Assembly (NCBI GenBank): GCA_040757595.1
Contig: JBFLWP010000003.1
Coordinates: forward strand, 102,773 to 166,772
Source of the DNA: Nitrospirota bacterium
GTDB lineage: Bacteria > Nitrospirota > Nitrospiria > Nitrospirales > Nitrospiraceae
Length of the DNA stretch: 64,000 bases
Reading direction: 5' to 3'
In this document: piece by piece, positions 58,098-64,000 of the stretch
How positions within the stretch are numbered: position 1 is the stretch's first letter
Layout of the letters: each line of letters opens with the position of its first letter
Position numbers and translations under genes: made by a program
Notes under the pieces: generated by a model
The model's input: the letters and a program-made list of their open reading frames with translations, nothing else
What the model was told of the DNA's origin: nothing
Database searches by the model: none

Positions 58098-58607
58098 ATG
58101 AACCATGACGACCCTCGCGCGAATCGGTTCCGTCGCGTCGCCCTGGTCGTCGGCTTTTCCCAGGTGCTGCTGCTCCTCCCGGTCCCTCGGCTCGTCCTGG
58201 CGGCGGATGCGCCGGATCAGCCGAAGAGCATCCGGATGACCTGCGGGTCCTGCCCGAGCGGCTATGCCACGACCGGGGTGACGAAAGAGCCGGCCATCTG
58301 CAAGGAGGGCGACCATACGCTGGTCGAATGTGTGCCGCTGGGCGCCATGAACCTCCTGTCCGTCTGCGGCTCTTGCCCGGAGGGCTATGTCCAGGTCGGA
58401 AGCTCGACGGTGCCGGCGCGCTGCGGCGACATCGAGGGCGGACGCATGAGCCAGTGTCAGCTCCAGCAGATGGAACGGGCCCTGCCGGACCCGAGGCAGG
58501 GCGGGGTCTTCTGTCCGCCCAATTGCGCCGGCATCCTGCCGACGCCGGGGCAGGGCACGCTTGAGCGACCGCCGAAGTTTAAGCCTGCTCCCCAGGAATC
58601 CAAATGA
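58098..58607 (+). CDS. Secreted cysteine-rich protein between ruvA and ruvB (169 aa)
   Basis: Signal peptide ([22 protein letters not shown]) followed by a mature domain with two related modules '[13 protein letters not shown]' and '[13 protein letters not shown]' and about ten cysteines in all, plus a proline-rich tail. The CGSCPxGY repeats suggest disulfide-bonded EGF-like or knottin-like folds. No known family. Its stop overlaps the ruvB start (ATGA at 58604), so an exported protein is translationally coupled to a DNA-repair motor, probably by gene arrangement only. Confidence 0.72.
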   Translation: MNHDDPRANRFRRVALVVGFSQVLLLLPVPRLVLAADAPDQPKSIRMTCGSCPSGYATTGVTKEPAICKEGDHTLVECVPLGAMNLLSVCGSCPEGYVQVGSSTVPARCGDIEGGRMSQCQLQQMERALPDPRQGGVFCPPNCAGILPTPGQGTLERPPKFKPAPQESK

Positions 58608-59608
58608 CCGACCGCATCCTCACCAACCAGATGACCGAGGAGGAGCGGGGCCTGGAGTCCACCCTACGGCCCCAGACGCTGGAGGACTACGTCGGCCAGG
58701 AGCGGATGAAGGAGTCGCTCCGCATCTGCATCGAGGCGGCCCGGCGCCGCAACGAAGCCCTCGACCACGCCATCTTCTACGGCCCGCCCGGCCTCGGGAA
58801 GACGACGATCGCCCACATCATCGCGCGGGAAATGGGCGTGGCGATCCGCTCGACCTCCGGGCTGGTCCTGGCCCATGCCGGAGACTTGGCCGCCGTCCTG
58901 ACGAATCTCCAGGAGCGGGACGTGCTGTTCATTGACGAGATTCACCGGCTGCCGGCCTCCGTGGAGGAGGCCCTCTACCCGGCGATGGAGGACTATCAAT
59001 TGGATCTCGTGATCGGCCAGGGCCCCTCGACGCGCACGATCAAGCTGGACCTCCCGCGGTTCACGCTGGTCGGGGCCACGACCCGCGCCGGCGCCCTGAC
59101 CTCCCCCCTCCGCGAGCGGTTCGGGCTCGTCCACCGGTTGGACTTCTACGCCCCGGCGGAGCTGCAAGCGATCGTGACCCGCTCCGCCGGTCTCCTCGGC
59201 ATTCCGATCGAGCCGGACGGTTCCGCCGAGATCGCCGGACGGGCCAGGGGGACCCCCCGCATCGCCAACCGGCTGATCAAGCGGGTGCGCGATTTCGCGC
59301 AGATCAAGGCCCAGGGACGGATCACCCGCGAGGTCGCCCGGGATGCCCTGGCCTGGCTGGGGGTGGACTCGGCCGGCTTCGACGAGATGGACCGGAAGAT
59401 CCTCCTGACGATCCTCGAAAAATTCGGGGGCGGGCCGGTCGGGGTCGAGTCCCTGGCGGCGGCGGTGAACGAGGAACGGGACACGCTCGAGGACGTGTAT
59501 GAGCCCTTCCTCATCCAGGCCGGCTATCTGGAGCGGACGGCCCGCGGTCGGCAGGTGACCAGGTTGACGTTCCAACACTTTGGAAAACAAAAGGATTTGC
59601 TGACTTAG
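58604..59608 (+). CDS. ruvB: Holliday junction DNA helicase RuvB
   Basis: 334 residues with Walker [10 protein letters not shown], Walker [10 protein letters not shown], sensor '[20 protein letters not shown]' and the C-terminal winged helix ('[12 protein letters not shown]'). The hexameric AAA+ motor drives branch migration with RuvA. ATG 58604 overlaps the preceding gene by 4 nt. Confidence 0.98.
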   Translation: MTDRILTNQMTEEERGLESTLRPQTLEDYVGQERMKESLRICIEAARRRNEALDHAIFYGPPGLGKTTIAHIIAREMGVAIRSTSGLVLAHAGDLAAVLTNLQERDVLFIDEIHRLPASVEEALYPAMEDYQLDLVIGQGPSTRTIKLDLPRFTLVGATTRAGALTSPLRERFGLVHRLDFYAPAELQAIVTRSAGLLGIPIEPDGSAEIAGRARGTPRIANRLIKRVRDFAQIKAQGRITREVARDALAWLGVDSAGFDEMDRKILLTILEKFGGGPVGVESLAAAVNEERDTLEDVYEPFLIQAGYLERTARGRQVTRLTFQHFGKQKDLLT

Positions 59609-59616
59609 CCTTGGGA

Positions 59617-59698
59617 AGTTCACAGTTTTCAGTGGTCAGTTTTCAGAGCGGAGTTCCAATGCCTGGCGCCTTTGGCTGAAAACTGACAATTGAGAACT
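59617..59698. repeat. Heptad palindromic element H14 (AGTTTTC type)
   Basis: Left arm 59617-59658: AGTTCAC, AGTTTTC, AGTGGTC, AGTTTTC, AGAGCGG, AGTTCCA. Right arm 59678-59698: GAAAACT, GACAATT, GAGAACT. Between ruvB and the pheA promoter, 8 nt after the ruvB stop. Confidence 0.9.
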
Positions 59699-59737
59699 GA
59701 TTACTCTCTACGATCCTCCCAATCCCCTTGATAATCC

Positions 59738-59766
59738 TTGCAAAGCTCGCCCTGTTCCTGTAGCAT
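59738..59766 (+). promoter_or_regulatory. Sigma-70 promoter of the aromatic amino acid operon
   Basis: TTGCAA (59738-59743) and TAGCAT (59761-59766) with 17 nt spacing. Start near 59773, giving a leader of only about 23 nt before the pheA GTG; no attenuator fits in it. Confidence 0.6.
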
Positions 59767-59795
59767 GATCTGTCTTCGTACGCGCGGGGAAATTC

Positions 59796-60878
59796 GTGGG
59801 AAGCGACAAGGACATTCAGCAGTATCGCAAGGAGATTGACCGGATCGACGACGAAATCCTGCGGCTATTGAACGAACGATCGGAAAAGGTGATCGAGATC
59901 GGCAAGCTCAAGAAGCGGTCGGATCAGACGGCCAATCTCCACACGCCGCGGCGGGAGGCCGAGATCGTGGACCGCCTCATGCGCCAGAACCGGGGGCCAT
60001 TTCCGAACGAGGCGATCCGGCCCGTCTACCGGGAGATCATGTCCGCGTCCCTTTCGCTGGAGGGGCCGCAAAAAGTGGCCTACCTGGGCCCGAGGGCCAC
60101 CTTCACGCACCTGGCCTGCATTCAGAAATTCGGGTCCTCCGCCCAGTACGTGCCGGTCAACAGCATCAAGGAGGTTTTCAACGAGGTGGAGCGGGGCCGG
60201 GCCAACTTCGGCGTCGTGCCGATCGAGAACTCGACCGAGGGGGTGGTGAACCACACCCTGGACATGTTCATGGACTCCAACCTGCTCATCTACGGCGAGG
60301 TGCTCCAGGAAGTCTCCCATCACCTCCTCTCGAAGGCGGAGCGGATGGAGGACATCAAGAAGATCTACTCGCACCCGCACGCGATCGCCCAGTGCCGGCA
60401 GTGGCTGGAGACCAACCTGCCCCACGTGCCGGTGGCGGAGGTGCCGAGCACGGCGCGCGCCGCGGAGCTCTGCGCGGACGATCCGACGTCGGCGGCCATC
60501 GCGTCCGAATTGGCCGGCCAACTGTACGGGCTCAAGGTGCTCAAGGCCCGAATCGAGGACAACATCAACAACTTCACTCGCTTCCTGGTCCTCTCGCAGA
60601 AGCCGCCGGAGCGGACGGGCAAGGACAAGACGTCGATCATGCTGTCCGTCAAGGACAAGGTCGGCGCGCTCTACGAGCTCCTGCGCCCCTTCGCCTCCTA
60701 CGGGCTGAACATGACCAAGATCGAATCGCGCCCCTCCCGGCGGAAAGCCTGGGAGTACATCTTCTTCGTGGACATCGAGGGGCACGTGGAGGAGGACCGG
60801 GTCAGAAAGGCGCTGGAGGAGATCAAGGGCCGGTGTCTGTTCATGAAGATTCTGGGGTCGTATCCCGCGCACAGTTGA
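59796..60878 (+). CDS. pheA: Bifunctional chorismate mutase / prephenate dehydratase
   Basis: 360 residues. AroQ chorismate mutase domain (1-90, IDRIDDEILRLLNERSE), prephenate dehydratase domain (95-275, with YLGPRATFTHLA, PIENSTEG and the catalytic Thr-Arg-Phe in NNFTRFLVL) and a C-terminal ACT regulatory domain (285-360, ESRPSRRKAWEYIFFVDIEGH) that normally binds Phe. It converts chorismate to phenylpyruvate. GTG start 59796 with GGGGA 5 nt upstream. First gene of pheA-hisC-aroF-tyrA. Confidence 0.96.
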   Translation: MGSDKDIQQYRKEIDRIDDEILRLLNERSEKVIEIGKLKKRSDQTANLHTPRREAEIVDRLMRQNRGPFPNEAIRPVYREIMSASLSLEGPQKVAYLGPRATFTHLACIQKFGSSAQYVPVNSIKEVFNEVERGRANFGVVPIENSTEGVVNHTLDMFMDSNLLIYGEVLQEVSHHLLSKAERMEDIKKIYSHPHAIAQCRQWLETNLPHVPVAEVPSTARAAELCADDPTSAAIASELAGQLYGLKVLKARIEDNINNFTRFLVLSQKPPERTGKDKTSIMLSVKDKVGALYELLRPFASYGLNMTKIESRPSRRKAWEYIFFVDIEGHVEEDRVRKALEEIKGRCLFMKILGSYPAHS

Positions 60879-60882
60879 GCAA

Positions 60883-60924
60883 CGTGAAGCGCGGACGAGA
60901 GACGCTTCGCGAGAGACGCGCGAC
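60883..60924. repeat. Heptad element H15 (GAGAGAC type)
   Basis: Six units: CGTGAAG, CGCGGAC, GAGAGAC, GCTTCGC, GAGAGAC, GCGCGAC. GTGAAGCG and CGCTTCGC also pair with one mismatch. In the short pheA-hisC gap, ending 6 nt before the hisC ATG. Confidence 0.65.
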
Positions 60925-60930
60925 GAACTT

Positions 60931-62013
60931 ATGGCGCTCAAGGTTCATCCCGACATCGCCTCGTTGACGCCCTACGTGCCGGGCAAGCCGGTGGAGGAGG
61001 TCGAGCGCGAGCTCGGCATCCCGAAGGCCGTCAAGCTGGCGTCCAACGAGAATCCGCTCGGCCCTTCGCCCAAGGCCCTGGCCGTGCTGGCCGAAGCGAC
61101 CGGCACGCTCCACCGCTATCCGGACGGGGGCGCCCACCGGCTGCGCGCCGCGCTGGCCGACCGCTTCAAGCTGGCCATGGATCAGGTCATCCTGGGGAAC
61201 GGGTCCGACGAGATCATCGGCCTGCTCGCCCGGGCGTTCCTGGCCCCCGGAGACGAGGCGGTCATGGCCGACGTCACCTTCCCGATTTACAGGATGGAAG
61301 TGACGGCCGCCCACGGGAAGCCGGTGATCGTGCCCTTGAAGGACTGGCGGCACGATCTCTCCGCCATGGCCGAGGCGGTGACGGATCGCACGAGGCTCGT
61401 CTTCGTCTGCAATCCGAACAACCCCACCGGCACGATGGTGGGGACGAACGAGGTGGCCGCCCTGATGGCCCGGCTTCCGGCCCACGTCATCACGGTGTTC
61501 GACGAGGCCTACTACGAGTACGTGCAGAGCCGGGACTTCCCGGACAGTCTGGGGTACGTGAAGCGGAACCGGAACGTCGTGGTGCTCCGGACCTTCTCCA
61601 AGGTGTACGGGCTGGCCGGCCTCCGGATCGGCTACGGTCTGACCACCCAAGAGATCGCCGACTACCTGAACCGCGTCCGGCCGCCGTTCAACGCCAACAG
61701 CCTGGCCCAGCGGGCCGCGCTCGCGGCGCTGGGGGATGAGGAGCACGTGGCCAGGAGCCGGACGCTCAACCGGACGGAGATGGCGCGGGTCCGGGACGGG
61801 CTCGCGGCCCTGGGGCTCCGGCCCGTTCCCAGCGAAGCCAATTTTCTCTACTTCGATGCGGGGCGGGGCGGCCGGGAGGTCTTCGAGGCCCTGCTCCGAA
61901 AGGGCGTGATCGTCCGGCACATCCAGGGAACGATGGTGCGGGTGACGATCGGGTTGCCGGAAGAGAATCAGCAGTTTCTGCAGGCGCTTACCACCGTCAT
62001 GAAGCCGTCATAG
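60931..62013 (+). CDS. hisC: Histidinol-phosphate / aromatic aminotransferase
   Basis: 360 residues, fold type I PLP enzyme of the HisC family. SNENPLGPSPKAL, 'CNPNNPTGTMV', DEAYYEYV and the PLP Lys in TFSKVYGLAGLRIGYG are present. Between pheA and aroF it probably transaminates phenylpyruvate and hydroxyphenylpyruvate as well as, or instead of, imidazole-acetol phosphate. No other his gene is nearby. Confidence 0.93.
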   Translation: MALKVHPDIASLTPYVPGKPVEEVERELGIPKAVKLASNENPLGPSPKALAVLAEATGTLHRYPDGGAHRLRAALADRFKLAMDQVILGNGSDEIIGLLARAFLAPGDEAVMADVTFPIYRMEVTAAHGKPVIVPLKDWRHDLSAMAEAVTDRTRLVFVCNPNNPTGTMVGTNEVAALMARLPAHVITVFDEAYYEYVQSRDFPDSLGYVKRNRNVVVLRTFSKVYGLAGLRIGYGLTTQEIADYLNRVRPPFNANSLAQRAALAALGDEEHVARSRTLNRTEMARVRDGLAALGLRPVPSEANFLYFDAGRGGREVFEALLRKGVIVRHIQGTMVRVTIGLPEENQQFLQALTTVMKPS

Positions 62014-62036
62014 AGGAAAGGCGAGGAAGGGAAACC

Positions 62037-63050
62037 ATGATTATCGTGTTGAAGCCTGAAGCGACCGACCGGGAGATCGACCACATCCTCGATCGGCTCC
62101 GCGAATTAGGATTGAAATCGCACATCTCCAAGGGCGAGGAACGGACGATCATCGGCGTCATCGGCGACGACCGGATTCTCCAGAACCAGCCCTTGACCGT
62201 GTTCCCCGGGGTCGAGAGCGTGACGCCGATCCTGGCGCCGTGGAAGCTGGTCAGCCGGGAGTTCAAGCGGGAGAACACGGTCATTGACGTGCACGGAGTC
62301 AAGGTCGGCGGCAAGAAGCTGGCCATCATGGCCGGCCCCTGCGCGGTCGAGAAGCTGGAGCTGACGGTCGGCATCGCCCACGAGGTGAAGGCGGCCGGCG
62401 GCAACATCCTGCGCGGCGGAGCCTACAAGCCCCGGACCTCCCCCTACTCCTTCCAGGGACTGGGCCGCGAGGGGCTGGACTACCTCCTGGAGGCCAAGCG
62501 GCAGACCGGTCTGCCGGTGGTGAGCGAGATCCTGGACCCGCGCGACATGGAGCTGTTCCTCGAGAAGGCGGACATCATCCAGATCGGCGCGCGGAACATG
62601 CAGAACTTCGAGCTCCTGAAGGAAGTCGGGGCCTACGACAAGCCGGTCCTGCTCAAGCGCGGGCTCTCCGCCACGATCAAGGAGTTCCTCCTGTCCGCCG
62701 AGTACATCATGTCCCGCGGCAACCGCAACGTGATGCTGTGCGAGCGGGGCATCCGCACCTTCGAGACCCAGTACCGCAACACCCTCGATCTGGCCGCGGT
62801 ACCGACCCTCAAGGAGCTGTCGCACCTGCCCGTCATCGTGGACCCGAGCCATGCGACCGGCAAGTGGAACCTGGTGGCGCCCATGGCCAGGGCCGCGGTT
62901 GCGGCCGGCGCCGACGGGCTGCTGATCGAGGTCCACTCCAACCCCGAATGCGCCCTGTGCGACGGGGAGGAGTCCATCAAGCCGACCAAGTTCAAGGACC
63001 TGATGCAGGACCTCGCGAAGATCGCGCAGGCCGTCGGGCGGGAAGTCTGA
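62037..63050 (+). CDS. aroF: 3-deoxy-7-phosphoheptulonate (DAHP) synthase, class I beta type
   Basis: 337 residues. An N-terminal ferredoxin-like regulatory domain ([17 protein letters not shown]) precedes the TIM-barrel core with [38 protein letters not shown] and [10 protein letters not shown], as in the Thermotoga-type enzyme. It condenses PEP and erythrose-4-P, the first shikimate step; the N-domain mediates Tyr/Phe feedback in relatives. 23 nt after hisC, with AGGAAAGGCGAGGAAGGG upstream. Confidence 0.96.
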   Translation: MIIVLKPEATDREIDHILDRLRELGLKSHISKGEERTIIGVIGDDRILQNQPLTVFPGVESVTPILAPWKLVSREFKRENTVIDVHGVKVGGKKLAIMAGPCAVEKLELTVGIAHEVKAAGGNILRGGAYKPRTSPYSFQGLGREGLDYLLEAKRQTGLPVVSEILDPRDMELFLEKADIIQIGARNMQNFELLKEVGAYDKPVLLKRGLSATIKEFLLSAEYIMSRGNRNVMLCERGIRTFETQYRNTLDLAAVPTLKELSHLPVIVDPSHATGKWNLVAPMARAAVAAGADGLLIEVHSNPECALCDGEESIKPTKFKDLMQDLAKIAQAVGREV

Positions 63051-63053
63051 GGC

Positions 63054-63165
63054 GGTGACGAGTGATCGGTGATGAGTGACGAGTTGACCGGAAAGGCGGT
63101 GCTAAGACTCGACCGGCCGGAAGAACTCTTCATGCTCATCACCCCTCACCCCTCACCCATCACAC
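63054..63165. repeat. Heptad palindromic element H16 (RGTGAYN type)
   Basis: Left arm 63054-63088: GGTGACG, AGTGATC, GGTGATG, AGTGACG, AGTTGAC. Right arm 63131-63165: CATGCTC, ATCACCC, CTCACCC, CTCACCC, ATCACAC. Loop 42 nt. It starts 3 nt after the aroF stop and ends 1 nt before the tyrA ATG. Confidence 0.93.
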
Positions 63166-63166
63166 C

Positions 63167-64000
63167 ATGAGCCTGCATTTCAAGAAGGTGGCCATCGTCG
63201 GGGTCGGGCTGATCGGCGGCTCGCTCGGGATGGTGTTGAAGCAGCGGGCGATGGCCGACACGATCGTCGGGATCGGCCGCCGGATCGAGAACCTGAAGGC
63301 GGCGGTCGAGCTGGGCGCCATCGACCGGTACGTGACGGAGCCGCGCGACGGCGTGCGCGGCGCGGATTTCGTGGTGCTGGCCACGCCGGTGGACACCTAC
63401 GAGCGACACCTCAAGGACTGGGGCGGGTGCCTGGAGCCGGCCGCCATCGTGAGCGACGTGGGGAGCGTGAAGGGACGGCTGGTCGAGCTGGCGGAGAACC
63501 TGATCGCCGGGCGGGCCCGGTTCGTGGGGGCCCATCCGATCGCCGGGAAGGAGAAGACCGGCGTCGCCGCCGGTTCCGCGGCCCTCTTCAAGGGCGCCCG
63601 CTGCATCCTGACCCCGACGACGCGCACCGATCTCCGTGCGCTGGAAACCGTGCGGGCGGTCTGGGAGGCGGCCGGCTCGGTCGTACTGACGATGGAGCCG
63701 TACCTCCACGATCGGGTGCTCGGTGCGGTCAGCCACCTCCCGCACGTGGCCGCCTTCTCCCTGATCAACGCCCTGACCGAAGTCCAGGAGGGCTTGGGCC
63801 CCGGCCAGGACCTGCTGGCCTTTTCGGGCGGAGGGCTGCGCGACACGACTCGCATCGCCGCCAGCTCGCCGGAGATGTGGCGCGACATCTGTCTGTGGAA
63901 CCGGGAGAACTTGGTCGAGTTCATCGAGGTCTATGAGCGGCACCTGGGCCGTCTCAAACAGTTGATCAAGGCCGGGGACGGGCCAGGCATCGAGCAGGAG
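63167..64000 (+). CDS. tyrA: Prephenate dehydrogenase (partial, runs off window)
   Basis: At least 278 residues. The NAD-binding VAIVGVGLIGGSLG, VVLATPVDTY, SDVGSVKG and the catalytic-site HPIAGKEKTG motif identify a TyrA-type dehydrogenase; 'GAVSHLPHVAAFSL' begins the helical domain. It makes 4-hydroxyphenylpyruvate for tyrosine. ATG 63167 lies directly against the right arm of a heptad element, so its ribosome binding region (ACCCATCACACC) is poor and partly sequestered. The C-terminus is outside the window. Confidence 0.95.
   Translation, partial: MSLHFKKVAIVGVGLIGGSLGMVLKQRAMADTIVGIGRRIENLKAAVELGAIDRYVTEPRDGVRGADFVVLATPVDTYERHLKDWGGCLEPAAIVSDVGSVKGRLVELAENLIAGRARFVGAHPIAGKEKTGVAAGSAALFKGARCILTPTTRTDLRALETVRAVWEAAGSVVLTMEPYLHDRVLGAVSHLPHVAAFSLINALTEVQEGLGPGQDLLAFSGGGLRDTTRIAASSPEMWRDICLWNRENLVEFIEVYERHLGRLKQLIKAGDGPGIEQE

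Overview
The window is a 64 kb piece of a G+C-rich bacterial chromosome packed with short operons on both strands. Gene content points to a Nitrospirota (Nitrospira-like) bacterium. This is inferred from the sulfur-assimilation cluster, an archaeal-type phenylalanyl-tRNA synthetase, a tandem PCP-reductase-domain protein in a setting with no photosynthesis genes, and the style of intergenic repeats. I could not run any search to confirm the taxon.

Layout. 0-13.5 kb: the 3' end of a probable S1/P1 nuclease, envelope lipoproteins, a beta-lactamase-fold serine hydrolase, a large D/G-repeat lipoprotein coupled to a nucleobase deaminase, a THUMP RNA methyltransferase, two SDR dehydrogenases, a haem-binding periplasmic protein, anhydro-MurNAc kinase and a class III cyclase homologue. 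13.7-16.6 kb: a zinc/manganese ABC transporter (znuACB-like) with a different repeat in each gap. 16.6-23.4 kb: NUDIX, orphan DNA methyltransferase, peroxiredoxin, aldo/keto reductase and an MltC-like transglycosylase. 23.5-27.6 kb: a phospho-signalling trio (CHASE2-Ser/Thr kinase, PP2C phosphatase, FHA protein). 28.5-32.2 kb: initiator tRNA and a FIST/hybrid histidine kinase pair. 32.3-38.8 kb: fmt-rsmB-rpe-pheS-pheT, converging on thrS-infC-rpmI-rplT (38.8-42 kb), then tRNA-Val, HU and a Fis-like regulator. 43.6-53.9 kb: an Rrf2 regulator followed by an assimilatory sulfate-reduction operon (sulfite reductase fused to TusA, APS reductase, DsrE, TrpD2-like, CysD, CysNC, Mrp ATPase, PCP-reductase protein). 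53.9-56.2 kb: a small accessory island (toxin-antitoxin pair, possible integron attC, frameshifted trypsin-like gene, antitoxin-like genes). 56.2-64 kb: yebC-ruvA-ruvB and the aromatic amino acid operon pheA-hisC-aroF-tyrA.

The most striking structure is not a gene. Sixteen intergenic gaps hold elements built from degenerate 7-nt units. In 13 of them two heptad arms are inverted so that they fold in heptad register, and the pair spans almost the whole gap from stop codon to next start codon. Each locus uses its own heptamer word (GTGA-, GAGG-, AGCG-, AGTT-, GGTC-type and so on). All eight gaps of the sulfur operon carry one. A separate 124-nt imperfect palindrome lies in the zinc-transporter operon.

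The genes work together mainly as metal uptake, sulfate to sulfide reduction with sulfur-carrier functions, aromatic amino acid synthesis, translation initiation and elongation, and envelope or signalling functions.
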